Part shown: one piece after another, positions 47,483 through 59,008 of the stretch | Layout: every line of letters begins with the position of its first letter | How positions within the stretch are numbered: position 1 is the first letter of the stretch | Assembly (NCBI RefSeq): GCF_009389715.1 | Contig: NC_052407.1 | Location: forward strand, 5,986,475 to 6,050,474 | Reading direction: 5' to 3' | DNA from: Phoenix dactylifera | Taxonomy: Eukaryota; Streptophyta; Magnoliopsida; Arecales; Arecaceae | DNA: 64,000 nt | Notes under the pieces: generated by a model | The model's input: the letters and a program-made list of their open reading frames with translations, nothing else | Told to the model about the DNA's origin: nothing | The model's database searches: none | Made by a program: the position numbers and the translations under genes

Positions 47483-48974
47483 CTTGTCATGTACCCTATT
47501 GCTGCCAAAACCTGAGCTGAAGGTTTGAAGAATACCAATCTGTACGCCCAAGAAAGAACAGAATAGAGGTCATAGAAGTTGTGTCCAACGTGAGGACCCT
47601 CCGATGTTTAAGTAAGCACAAAAAATTTTGGAGGACAGAGGAGAATAAGACCTCAATAATGGATTAGGCTTCTTGTTCAACCGGTATTAGGCTTCTGAGC
47701 CCTAAGTCGGGTGGAAGACAATCTCTTGGTTATCCCATCCAGTTCAACCAAGTAGACTTGTCCAACTAAGACGAGTTCTTCTTTTTTCCTCAGTACCACA
47801 TGTCAGCTGATCAAATTTGGGCTCAATTTTGGATCTACATTGGTACCTTCGTCCCTTGAAGAAGTGATAATAGAGGCCCTCCTTTCTTTTTTTTTCCTGC
47901 TTTGGCGGGTTCATCATACAAATCGTATGCGAATGCACCCAATAAAATCAAAATATATAAGCTCATAGAGTGCTCGAGGCAGCTCCCCCTCTCTTGATCA
48001 TAAGGTATACTCTGAGTTGTGAGTCGCATAGGCAGCCACCCAATCGGCCACTCCGTTGGCCTCTCTAAAAACATACTTGGCTTGAAAAGCCACCCTATTT
48101 CTCATCATCATCCTAATGTTTCGAAGCAAAGGATGGTCCGTGCTCACGCCCCTAAAAGAGACCCTTCTTTCAACTTGATAGACTATCACCTTTCTCTATC
48201 AAGGGATCCAAGGCTCGAGGGTATTACTGGAGTTTGGGTTGGTATGTCCTTGCTTCCTCCACTGATTATTTTATTCCTTATGACATAAACCTGTCCTTTA
48301 ATTCACCCATCTTTGCATGCATGCCATCACTAGGATATGTAGAGCTGTTCAGATATATGGTACAGTCATATGTAAACTGATAAGAGAAAAAGGTCAAAAA
48401 AGGGGAATTTATGAGAGCTATATACTTTTATAGTACGCAGCATCAGCACAAAAACATGAATCACCATAATATTTGCCATCCTTGATTTATCTCATTTCTT
48501 CTGCTCAGGATTTTTTTAGGAAGTCGCAAGGTTGGCGTGATTGGTATTCTGGTTTCTAGGTGGACGACTTATCATGGGTTAGTAGTGAATGTTGCAACAG
48601 ATTTTAACTCTTTTTCAACACATTGTCCCTGTGACATATAGGCTGTTCCTCTGGGAAAAAAGAAACGGCATGATGAACATTTAAATTATGTAGCTGAACA
48701 AATTTTACTATTTATTAATGATGAAAATATTTAACTGGATTCTTATTGCTATTATATGTTTGGTTTAAATTTTGGGTGTAATTGAAATATTGTTCGTTCT
48801 GTAGGACTCGTAAGCTCTTTAAGAGCCATGCACCTGTGTCACGTAGCCAACTTTGAGAGTGTGAGAAGCTGTTAGGGACAACGGAAGATACAACTTAAAT
48901 AACGGATGTCACTCGTGAATCCTTCATTAAAGAGTTCTCTGAAGTCTTCCATCTCTCTCTTGATTCAGAGTAAT
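47483..48974 (+). pseudogene. LIP2: Octanoyltransferase (LIP2/LipB family) pseudogene
   Basis: Pieces of a plant lipoate-pathway octanoyltransferase appear in order: LVMYPI after an acceptor at 47483; LHWYL and EEVIIEAL at 47831-47887; RLEGITGVWVG at 48196-48241; SRKVGVIGI and SRWTTYHGL from 48520; then a C-terminal exon from 48805 (ESFIKEFSEVFHLSLDSE) ending TAA at 48972-48974. The GT-AG intron between 48241 and 48520 is still phase-correct. Defects are a missing N-terminal half, about 300 bp of foreign sequence at 47501-47820, a LINE inserted at 47888-48188, and several single-base frameshifts. The intact enzyme moves octanoyl from ACP to E2/H proteins. Intron retention shows it is not a processed copy. 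Confidence 0.75.
47888..48188 (-). mobile_element. Short LINE insertion in the LIP2 relic
   Basis: Flanked by CCTTTCT at 47881-47887 and 48189-48195, with the T run of the tail next to the left copy. The minus strand reads AFQAKYVFREANGVADWVAA, the RNase H domain of the same LINE family as at 3.8 and 7.1 kb (shared CACCCAATAAAATC near the 3' end). Only the last 300 bp of the element are present. Removing it restores the LIP2 frame across the duplication. Confidence 0.85.
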
Positions 48975-49220
48975 CTCTGAATTGGACCTCCCCGAGGAAA
49001 GTTTGTTTACAGGGAAGTCATTGCTTCTGAAGGAGCACTCAATTTGAGAACAAACTACATTGCTCCCACCTTCTTGATTAAATGACATAAATACTCCTCA
49101 AGTATTTTATGTAATGAATAGGCTGTGTTTACAAGACTAAACATTTAAATCACAATTATAATAAAGGAGCTAAAAATGGATGGGCAGCACAGGGACATTG
49201 AAATATCACAGAAGTCCCAC

Positions 49221-49267
<47 letters not shown>

Positions 49268-49455
49268 GTGTGTGTGTGTGTGATGAGACTGAACATTATA
49301 ATCATCAAAGCCGGTATTTCAAACATGGGAAACTTGTTTCTCTAAAATCGTTTTCTTTTTTGCTTTGGAAAAAAAAAAGATTGTAAATTATAGTTCCTTG
49401 AAGATTATGAATCATTTTTTCGTAGGTGAAGATTTTCTAAAATCTAGCGTTCATT
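48975..49455. other. Spacer with (CT)n(GT)n microsatellite
   Basis: Contains a compound microsatellite, CT repeats from about 49224 and GT repeats to 49282. No gene seen. Confidence 0.7.
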
Positions 49456-50405
49456 TTGACTGCTTTCTGTCTCGTGAGCTGCGCTGCTCGTCCTCAAGAG
49501 GATAAGGCTATTTTGGTAACGTACGAACAACCTGCTCTCCTCGTTCTTTTACTCCAACCTTGTACCGAGTCCCGGTCGTTGGCTTTGGTAAGAAGAGCTC
49601 GCCAGCTTATATATATAACCAGAGCACTAATCCTTCGCAATTTGGTCTCTGTGTACTGTAAGCCGGGCAGCGCTGAAGAAGCTCGCCAACTGTTCGACAA
49701 AATGCTCGAAAGCGAACGCCAAGGCTCTTCATGTTGACTTTTGCTGAAAAGCATCCACTCGGCCTGATTGTATCCATTGGGCAATATATGAGTTTCATCA
49801 AACTTTGTTTTTTCGAAGTACCAAAAGCGTCGTTATGAACATAAAGGCTCAAGGTATGGAACCCGAGAAAGAGGCTGGCCCAACTTAAATGAGATTTGAT
49901 AGCTTCTTTATGATTTTCCAGAGTACCAAAAGCAAGCATGATATCGTTATGAAGATAAAGGCCCAAGATATGGAACCCGAGAAAAAGGCTGACCCAACTT
50001 AAATGAGATTTGCTAGCTTCTTTATGGTCTAACATTCTTGCCAACGTTCCTTCCAGTCTGAAATTTATGTGGACGGAGAGAGTTAATAAGGATGATTCGA
50101 ACCCGGAAAAGAAAGAGGTGTATGAGAAGGTGATGGAGTTGCATAAAGAGATGATGGCAATAGGCTACGTGCCGGAGATGAGGTATGTGTTGCATGACAT
50201 TGATGAGGAGGTGAAGGAGAAGGAGGTGATGTATCAGGGCGAAAGGCTGGCCGTTGCTTATGGGCTGTAAGCACGCCGCCGAAGAACCTCCGGAACTGTG
50301 GTGACTGCCACAATGCCGTCAGGATCGTGTCCAAGGTTGTGGAGAGGGAGATAATTGTGAGGGATAACAAACAGTTCCATCACTTCTTGCAGGGATTATT
50401 GGTGA
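49456..50405 (+). pseudogene. PPR-DYW pseudogene with both ends kept
   Basis: The first 93 codons read like the start of a plant PLS/DYW-type pentatricopeptide protein ([39 protein letters not shown]). From about 50090 the sequence jumps to the E motif ([20 protein letters not shown]), then the DYW deaminase domain in shifted frames ([33 protein letters not shown]), and finally CRDYW plus TGA at 50385-50405. All repeats between the first motif and the E motif are gone, replaced by about 300 bp of other sequence. Family members edit organellar RNA; this copy cannot, because of the deletion and frameshifts. Confidence 0.8.
49817..50030. repeat. 105 bp tandem duplication inside the PPR relic
   Basis: AGTACCAAAAGC at 49817 and 49922 starts two copies sharing GGAACCCGAGAAA and CCAACTTAAATGAGATTTG, about 90% alike. 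The sequence is not PPR-like and its source is unknown. It fills the gap left by the internal deletion. Confidence 0.8.
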
Positions 50406-51316
50406 GAGATCTGTGGAAAGAAAGTTTATAAAGTTCTGGAGGTATGGCGTACTTGTAACCCTGCCGTTGAACTCTTTGAGTTCATACGTCCAGGTCATGG
50501 GTTCAGCCAATGGCTCAACAATTAAGAAACGTCCTCTCATTATTCCACTGGCTCCCCAATAGTTTTACGTCATGTAGCTGCTATGGTGCAGGACGGCATG
50601 ACGAGAACATACTTACAAGATGGATTCTAGAAGCCAAGCCTTGGAGGCTTCTCCAACTGGGAAATGCTTTTGAGTCCACATCATCTATTTCGGCAGCTCT
50701 TATTCATTCCTGAAATACGACGGTGCGTTGTGATAATGAAAAAGGGCAGTCCCTCTCCAAACTGTATGACATAATAGCTATTCATGATGGAGTAGCACCG
50801 TAGAAAATTTTATCTCAATGCTGTATCAGCTGCTTCCAATGAGCTTATTATGAACCAAGTTTAGGCACAGAAAATATCAAATAGAGCTGGAACCCAACTA
50901 AACATGAATATATTTAGGCCTAAGGCCCGGCCCATAATCAGCTTGTGTTATAACTGTTGTTATATAGACAGACCACAAACTACACTCGTCCAGTTTCTTT
51001 CTTTCTTTCTTTTTCTTTTTTGGAGCAATTCTCATTCTAGTTGAGTTGCGAAAGCCACTGGGGTTTAATACCAGTAGCCTTGGTTTGATCCCTCTACCTG
51101 GGAGTGAAAGGGTGCACATTTAGATGTCGAGCTGAAATTTTTGTTATCCTGTTAGGTAGATGAAGGTCGTTAATTGTTATAGCGTTTTTGTGACAACAGG
51201 ATGCATAGAGTCATAACCATCAATTTTTTCCCCCTCTCTGAAATCTGAAACTTTAACAAGGAGAACTGTTTTCCCAAGAAAAAGAAAAAAAAATCCGATA
51301 CGTGATGAATTAAAAG
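50406..51316. other. Spacer, no gene seen
   Basis: Mixed-composition DNA between the PPR relic and the 3' end of the NPH3 gene, with a TTTC microsatellite near 50997-51015. The right end probably holds the NPH3 3' UTR. Confidence 0.4.
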
Positions 51317-53603
51317 CTACGGCGAACGTTCAGTTCTGGACTTCCTCGGCTCCACCACGGTCCGCTGGTGGGAATCACAAACTTGGGTCGTAAACTTACA
51401 TCCAAACCTCCTCGTAAACGAACCCCAAACCCCAGCTCGCTCTCCCCCGCCACGCACCCCACGAATCCGATCCATCTTCTCGATCGCCTTCCTCATCGTC
51501 GAGCACTCCCGCTCCAGCTCCCGTACCCTGCCCCTCATGCTGTCCATATCCAGCCTCAGCACCTGGTTCTCCCGAATCGCCGTCCTCCACGTGCCCCCCT
51601 CCCTCCTCCCTCCCTCCGCCGCCGCCAGCGGCCCCCCCTCCTCCTCCTCCTCCTCCTCATCCCCCGCGGCCGCCGCCGCCGCCGCCAGCGTCCCCGCGAT
51701 CGCCCGCCGGAGCTGCAGCTGCTCGAAGAACAGCACCTGCACCACCGCCCGCAGCGGCAGCCTCTCGTTCTGCGCCGCGTGGGTGCACGCTTCCAGCGTC
51801 AGCTTCCGGCAGTCCATCACACCGCTCACCCTCTCCCTCTCCTCCTCCGTTATCCTCGGATGCGCCTAGAATTAAAATTAAACATGGCATAAAATTACCG
51901 AACTGCCCCCACCCGCTTCCCTCAAACGATACAATACACTTGCGGCACAAGGTATAAAGATTTGCACCATTAAATCACGCACCTTGACATAGACGTCGAC
52001 GGCGCGATAGAGCCCATCGTCGAATACTCTAGCGTGGTCCGGCAGCGCCAGCGCGAGATCGCAGAACTTCTCCGGTCTCAGATTCGCGTCCGACGCGATC
52101 TCCGATAGGTACCCGTCCACCAGCTTCCCCACCATCAGCAACGGGTTGTTATTGTTATTGTTACCTGGCGGTGACCTGAAGGCCAAGTCCCCGCCGTCCT
52201 CGTCGGCGGCGACCACCGCCGATCTTTCCTGCAGGCCTTCGAGGAAATAGCCGAGGATCCTCTCGACGCAGTCCACGTCGTAGAGCGTCTCGACGAGGTA
52301 GGAATAATTCGGTATCAAAAGATCGTCCAGCGTCGCCTGCTCCAGCTGCGACGCGATCTTTCTCTCCAGCGCCGTTGCACAAGCTTCCGAGGCGCGGAGT
52401 ATATTTGCCGTCCGGAGTAAACCGAAGAGGAACCGGGTGGTGACCAGACCGGAGCTCTTCCCTTGGGGGAGGTTGGAGATGACGGTCTCGAGGAGCTCCC
52501 GCTGTTCGGGCTCCGAAGCCACCGGGGCGGTGGCGTGGTGGCGGCTCGTTCGCGAGAGACCCGGGATCGATCGCTTCGCGTAGGAGATGAGCGATCCCTC
52601 GATGATCTCCGAGCTCAGATCGCAAGCTCTCATGGCGGCGATCACCCGCTTGTACGTCGGGAGGCTGAGAACCGTGAGGTCCTCGAACCACGAGTCCGCC
52701 ACAGCCTCGCCGGCGGAAGACCGGATCCCGCTCTTCCGCCGGACCGCGGCGTCGATCCCGTTCCACAGGGGCGGAGCTCGAAATCTTGGTTTTGGGCTCG
52801 CCGGCGGCGGCGGCGGCCTCTGTGATCGGCCAGCCGAAGAGGGAGCTGAGATCGGAGGCGGAGGCGCGGGCGGCGATGGAGTCGATGCAGCGTTGCGCGA
52901 TGCCGAGGTCCTCAGCGAGGGGCAGGAGGTCCTCGCAGGACTTGAGGGCTCTCACCGATTCCTTAAGGCTTCGGAGGACGGACTGGGCGAGGAATCGCTC
53001 GGTGCGGGAGATGAGGTTCTCCTCGGAGAATTCTTCCGTCATCTCGAGGTACTCGGCGGCGCAGCGGAGCGGGGCGGCGTTCCAGGCCGTGATATCGATC
53101 TTGACGCCGTAGCAGAACTTGGCGGCGGTCTCGAAGATCTCGGCGCCGCCGGGGAACTCCGGGAGGGGAATGTGGTGGAGATCCTCCTCTTCTTCGATCT
53201 CTTCTTCCCCCCCTCCTCCTTCAATGCCCTCTGCTAGTCTCGCTCTGGGGTTTTGCTCCCGCTCCGTTATCACCTGGTGGAGCTTCTTGCTCTTAGACAT
53301 CAACGGGAACTAAGCAAAAGGGCAAAACACAATCCATCTTTTAGAGCCAGGGATCCAAAAATCGGAGGAACCAAAGAGAGAAAATGGAGTTGTAGATCAA
53401 TCACCTTGTGGAGATGGAAGCTCATCTCATCGACTTCGATTACGACATCGCTGGGCAATCCAGTAGTGCAAAACCTAAAAGAAATTCGAGATGAATCCTT
53501 CATTCTCGAGACCAAATCGAAGATTAAAGACGAAGGCAAAGGATTCAAAGTAGGAGAGAGCTCACCATGCTTGGCCTTTCGACCCGGGCTTCTCGGCAGC
53601 CAT
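51317..53603 (-). CDS. NPH3/RPT2-family BTB protein, one-base frameshift
   Basis: Four minus-strand exons: 53566-53603, 53405-53474, 51983-53309 and 51317-51865, all GT-AG. It starts [20 protein letters not shown], continues with the BTB domain ([40 protein letters not shown]), then the NPH3 domain ([40 protein letters not shown]) and a C-terminal coil ([20 protein letters not shown]). Exon 3 has one base too many. Near 52776, in a run of C, the frame must shift for LWNGID to follow. Corrected length would be about 660 residues, normal for the family. These proteins are CUL3 ubiquitin-ligase adaptors in phototropism, auxin and organ patterning. The extra base may be a real mutation or a sequencing error. 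Confidence 0.93.
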
Positions 53604-54611
53604 TCCTCCGATCAGAAACCCTAACCCTAGATCCTCCCTCATACACTCAACAGCAACCCATCCCATTTCCCATAACCAAAGCCATTCTTCCCGAACCCCA
53701 TCTCTTCTTTCGTTCCGACCCCTCCTCCGATTCCGGGGAAGAAAAAGAAGCGATTTTTTTGGGCAATGGCGGGTTGGACTAGCGGTGGGAATCACAGATG
53801 GGACGGAGAGAATCCTGACCGGGCGAGCAGGGACAAAAGGAGAAGAGTTTTGAACATTTTTTTACCATAAACATAAAAAGCATTTATTTTTTAATCACTT
53901 AGTGCTGCGGTGCAGGCTTGCTTGATAATCCCACAAAGTAGCATACTAGCGTAGTAGAGCATTCGCCGGGCAACATCCGGCCGGTGAGATACCGTGGTAT
54001 CTTTTAAGCCATGCCGTATATATTGGATCGCCTTATTTGCTATCTAATATTTTAGAAATTTTTGTTTTTAAACTTGGTATGATTTTGTTTCTCTAGCTGT
54101 GCTACGGTCAATGTAAAAATTAAAAAAAAAAAATAAAAAAAGATGAATTTATTTAATTATTTTTTTGTCTCACCTCGTAGATCTGAAAACCCCAAAAGCT
54201 ATCGTAGTCTGGTTGCCAACTGGCTTTCATTGTTATTTGGAGCTCCCTTTCTAGATATCGACATCAACATTGCCTGCCTCCCCTGCTTGTCTTCGTTAGA
54301 TATTTTAAGGAGTTATGATTTTAATGATTTTTCTGTGAGGGGGGCATGCATGGCATGAGCCTTTTGCAGGCCGCGCAGCAGGGCTCATCAATGCCCATCC
54401 ACCGTTCTTACAATGCCTTAAAGGTGGGGGAGGAAGGATGCAAAAGTTCAGAAGGAGAGGAATCCAATAGAAGTGGGTAGGAAGGCATCCTACACTTTGC
54501 ACAAAATTTCAGTGCTTTAAGTTATTTTTTTTTTCTAAAACAGGCACATCAAACTACATAAATACGGATATAATGAACAAAATTTAAAAATAAAATATCA
54601 TAAAGTGTCCT
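53604..54611. other. NPH3 upstream region and spacer
   Basis: 53604-53850 is C/T-rich on the minus strand and probably the NPH3 5' UTR and promoter. Beyond it the DNA is AT-rich with no convincing gene; an open frame of 71 codons at 54143-54358 (+) has no recognisable features. Confidence 0.4.
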
Positions 54612-54725
54612 GGACAGTTTTTTTTTTTGAAACTACAGAATATTGTCCCAATAGCTGGCCACTTAAGCCGCCACCTAATTTACAGTTCCATTGATCTTTT
54701 TGAATATGTATCCAAATCTTCTGTA
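54612..54725 (-). mobile_element. Very short LINE tail
   Basis: Behind a T run at 54619-54629 the minus strand gives HIFKKINGTVN, a stop where W is expected, then VAA and VASYWDNIL. This is the RNase H signature of the local LINE family (REANGVADWVAAYVASH) after decay. About 100 bp remain. Confidence 0.6.
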
Positions 54726-55874
54726 CTTTAAGTTCAAATATAATTATTTTTCGTTTATATTCTACATATCACAGTAACTTTCTAAGAAGTGATGGATATT
54801 TTTTTTTTTTAATAATAGATGAGTGGAAGTTGTGCAAGAGCCTGAATGATGTTTTGGAAGATCCAAACCAGGCAAAAAAAATTTCATTCTATTCATTATA
54901 GGACTGCTAAATTGCCAATATGGTACATCTGGTGTAAGATATATTTTTTTTTCAGCAATAATTATGTGGGGTCTCGACTCTTGGAGGACCACACAGGTCT
55001 ATCCTATCCATAAATGCACTCGTTTTGAGTAGGAAACTTTTCTTTTGTCCATTATTCTCATGGGTGTACACTTAACGGATATCAACATTTCATCAATTCT
55101 AAAGCAACAAAAAAGGATTCACAAATTTATGCAAGACACTGCTAATCCATTACGCAAATCTTAAATATCTAAAGGAAACTAATTTGATATTGGTGGCTAA
55201 GGGAAGATAGAGGTGTGAGGAGATTTAATTATGAAGAATTGGTTGGTTGGAAGTAGGAAGGCCTCAATGAGGGTTGAACTACAAGCATGTATAGATTATG
55301 TAGGTCCCCTTGAGCTTAATTCTTTGGTCCACCTAAGATTTCCACGCTGTACTGTACCATTGAAACAAGCTGAGAGCCATGAGCTGATATACCTATGTAC
55401 TTCATCATGGTCTCTACTGTAGGGAGAGTTACAGAGTATTCCTTGGTGTTTCTCTATTAATTTTCTCCAAAGAATTAGCTTACGAAATAACTTCGCAATA
55501 ATGTTGCCAAAATAGGGTTCCTCGTGGGCGTTCCACTTGCATTGAAAGAGTGAGGCCCTGAAAGAGCCGAGAAGGCAGGCTGTGGGGGCCAAAGTTATTG
55601 CCATGTCTCGACTTTTGGGAGTGGCGATTCTACGAACAGCTGCCGAGCTACTTCCACTTGGAATGGTTCTTTTCTCGCCTTTTCTTTTCGTGCAATCGTA
55701 AGTTCGTGTTGGGACTTGGTACAAGACTCGGTCGTGCACGCATGGTATGGTTGTTAATCATTGAAACGTAATGATTAGCAAGGGAAGAAGGCATGGTCAT
55801 AACAAACATTTGATCCTAAGGCTCGATCCAAGGTCTCTCATGGCCTCCATCTAATGGTGATACATGCAAGCCCT
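54726..55874. other. Spacer, no gene seen
   Basis: AT-rich DNA with homopolymers. A minus-strand frame at 55296-55739 is open for 147 codons but shows no family signature or splice context. Confidence 0.4.
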
Positions 55875-56380
55875 TTTTTCTTTTTTTCTTCTTTTTTTTT
55901 TTTTTTGCTAAGACCAATGATACTGACAAATGTTGTATAATTACATTCGTCAGAAAGTCAAATATTCTGTATAAAAATTAGCCAAACCACATCATGCATC
56001 CATAACATTTTATCGAAGTGATCTACAACAAAAGAAGCAACCAAATCCACTATGTTATTCATCTAGCAGTAAATATGGCTTGCCCTAAAGACAGTATACT
56101 ATCTCGATCCTGCCAGATATCCAAGGGCAAAGAGGATCTGCCTCTGACTGTGGATTGTCCATAGACTCACCCAATCATGATGGATGAGTCATCCTCAAAT
56201 AAAATAAAGTTTGCCCATGGGCATAACTTAGCATGGCTCAACGCTTGCTTTTTTATTTCCCAAGCAAAATTAAAAGAACCTTGCTGCCTTATGTCTCCAT
56301 TCAAAAGCTGTCCGATCCTTTTCTTTGGGCAGACTATTGTCTTCACTTTTTCACCTCACTTTTCCAACCCTATTGTAGAA
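55875..56380 (-). mobile_element. LINE fragment (RNase H domain)
   Basis: The T runs at 55875-55906 mark the tail. The minus strand reads GDSSIMIG, then VDLVASFVVDHFDKML, the plant LINE RNase H domain, with stops and an atypical middle. It is more diverged than the copies at 7 and 48 kb, so it is older or from another subfamily. Confidence 0.7.
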
Positions 56381-56411
56381 ACTAAATGAGTAATATGAAA
56401 AAGTGATAATA

Positions 56412-56418
56412 CATATGC

Positions 56419-56453
<35 letters not shown>
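56412..56453. repeat. (AT)n(AC)n microsatellite
   Basis: AT dinucleotides to about 56435 followed by AC dinucleotides to 56453. Confidence 0.95.
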
Positions 56454-57344
56454 TTTACATACATACACACCAAGTCATTAAATAAAAATAGTAGTTATCA
56501 ATGCTTTCTTTCATATACAATGTGCATGCAACACCAATTTAAATAATCTCGATAAGAGAAATAGTAGTTACATCTACATAGACTCATCCATTTAAGCAAA
56601 AACAGTTGCATAAACTTATTTGTTAAAAGAAACTTGTAAGCATCTTGACAAAGCACCTTGTTTTTTGATAAGAGAAATAAACTGACTTAATGCATGTGAG
56701 TAGTTTGTTCTGGATCACAAGAAATATGTATATAGAAATGGACCAACATATGCTTAGATTCTACTCAAATGTTGATCTTTTTGTCAAAGACATCATTCGA
56801 TCCATAATTAACAAGGAACAAGTATATATCACACCCTGTCATGCCCATCGAATCCTAAGTTTTAATAAGAAGGCTAGTCCCTTCACTGCCAAAAAATATG
56901 GGGGGCCTAATATCATTTAAACAACCATCTAGGATTCCATTTGTTGTCTACTATAATGGAAATAATAGTTATTATACATGCAATTGATCAAAGCCAAGAC
57001 ACCACATGGAGCTTCACCAGAGTGCAGATATGAATGCCAATAAGGTTTATGGAAGTGCACATGACTTCTCTCTTCCACTCCCATCCTACTCGATCCAATA
57101 CCTCAACACCACCTCATCATAGATGTTTTTTGTCTGGGAAAGGAGGAGCAGAGACAATTCTTCCAGGGAAGCAATAAGCCTACTTGGCCTGCAAAAAGGA
57201 ATGATCGACATTGCCACGTAGTTTGTTTTAACCATATTTATATGCTACAATTAAATTGTATTACATTTGGATTTAATAAGCTTGTGAACATACAGGGATC
57301 GTTATGGCTCTTTCTTCTATTGTGTCGATTAAAAATGTTCTTCT
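56454..57344. other. Spacer, no gene seen
   Basis: AT-rich DNA without recognisable exons or repeats. Confidence 0.4.
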
Positions 57345-57621
57345 CGTAGGAATTCACCGGTCGTTCAACCTGAGAGAGGATTTTTTGAACCATCAAAAGA
57401 AATGACACTGCAGCGACGTTGCCTTCCAGGCTGAGTATATTTATAGAGAGGCTCATAGAGCCACGGATTAGATGGTTGACCACTCCAGAGAAGCTCTGTG
57501 GGTTGAAAAGAGGGAGTTCTCTAAAGCACTCCGAAACTTGCTATTTTTTGATTTTTTTTTTTGAATGTATTCATACTAAAAATGTATAAGTCATCCGTCG
57601 CAACCAAAAAAAAAAAAAAAA
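57345..57621 (+). mobile_element. LINE fragment, + strand, with poly(A)
   Basis: In broken frames the + strand reads DVAFQAEYIYREAHRATD, then ALWVEKREFSKALRNLLFFD, the RNase H C-terminus, followed by a 3' UTR and a poly(A) of about 17 at 57605-57621. The UTR (GTATAAGTCATCCGTCGCAACC) parallels the other copies. The orientation is opposite to most LINEs here. Confidence 0.8.
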
Positions 57622-58799
57622 CGGCACTGCCAGTTTTTGGGACTACTCGATAAACTTGTTTTGGGCATGACTTCCAGTACAATTATTCCGAGTCCTACCA
57701 TTTAGTTGTTGGTTTTTTTTTCAGTGCAAGCCTTTTCTGATCACAGTCATGGAGCACAATTTTAAGATCAGAAAGCTGATAGAAATATCAAGCAAATTTT
57801 ACATGCGGATTTAACTTTGTCATCAACCAACTAAAACTACAACCATGATCATCAAACATCTTTCCATACGATTAAGCAAGGAAAGAAACGAGGGGAAAAA
57901 TGCCTTGAATGTAAAGATTAAAAGCTTTGGAAATAGGATTCCAATTGGTTTTGAATTAAGAGCTAGAAGCTCTTTCCTTCGAAGTCCTTGCTCTTGTCGT
58001 TATAACTGAACTTTGGACTTCACTTATGAGGATTGCACATGCCCTTTATTTGTTCAAATTAAGAGACACCATCGATGTTTTTCCACTGGATGACTACCAT
58101 TCATGAATATCACTTTGAATCTGTTTCATAGTTTGATATGCTTTTGTGAATTTTTGCCAACTTAAAAAAGAAGTCATCTCTACACTTTTCTCGATAGAGT
58201 TTGGGGCAAATCTCAGAAGCATTAAATCATTTACAAATTAATTTCATACATAAAAATTTAGTCAAAGAAGAGCCCCACTACAAGAAGAATAAAAGAACAA
58301 CTGAAGTCCCCAACAATTTCATTCATCTTACAAAATATATGGTTAATGCATTAACTTATAGGAGTGAGTTGAATGACTAAAGTCCACAAGTAACCCTCGG
58401 CCGAAGGAACTAGAGGTGCCACTAATTCCTATTCAAAACCATGCCTTGTGGAGAGTGCCTTAGTTTCATTGTCTGCTACTTACCTTCACCCTATACCACC
58501 TCAGTTTGTCCCTTTTGTTGGCCCTTTCATTTGAATTCAAAGAGTTATTTTAATTCATTATAGTGGTCCTAGGTTCAACAATAGGTACCTTAATGAAAAC
58601 GTTTCTAGGTACTTTAATCCTTTTCTAATATGATTCTATGGATTGGTTAATGTTTGTCTTGGTTTAGGCTGGTTCTAGCTTTTGTTTTAAGGTCCGGCCG
58701 GTTCAGCCGGGTCAACCAGTCCGACTTGCGACCCAAAAAGAGCCTATTGAGTCAAATCCCAAATCTTATGAAAAACTATTACTATCTCTTGCTTCAAGA
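57622..58799. other. Spacer; possible CACTA left end at 58276
   Basis: No gene seen. CACTACAAGAAGAATAAAAG at 58276 resembles the left terminus of a CACTA element, but it has no matching 3 bp duplication with the right end at 59973. Confidence 0.3.
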
Positions 58800-59008
58800 C
58801 ATTCAGGTCATGCTTAGTGGCATGTGTTCAGAGTCGCTAATGGGGTCGCGGACTAGATGGCTTCGTATGTGTCTAATCACTTCGGAGATGCCCGATGGGT
58901 TGGGAAGAGAGTTGCTTAAAGCACTCCATGATTTGTTGTTTTATGATCTTTCTGGATATATCCGTATTAGAACTGTATGAATCATCCAGTTTAGCAAAAA
59001 TAAAAAAA
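58800..59008 (+). mobile_element. LINE fragment, + strand
   Basis: The + strand reads VFRVANGVAD, stop, then MASYVSNHFGDARWVGKRVA, the RNase H C-terminus with a stop replacing W. It continues into a 3' UTR (ATATCCGTATTAGAACTGTA) and an A-rich tail ending near 59008. The 3' UTR matches the reverse complement of the 7.1 kb copy in outline, so it belongs to the same family. Confidence 0.75.

Noticed and set aside
49607-50044. Minus-strand frame of 145 codons across the PPR relic
   Set aside because: It is the complement of PPR sequence and of a tandem duplication; internal repetition comes from the 105 bp repeat.
52463-53237. + strand frames up to 216 codons opposite NPH3
   Set aside because: They are shadows of the GC-rich NPH3 exon 3 on the minus strand.
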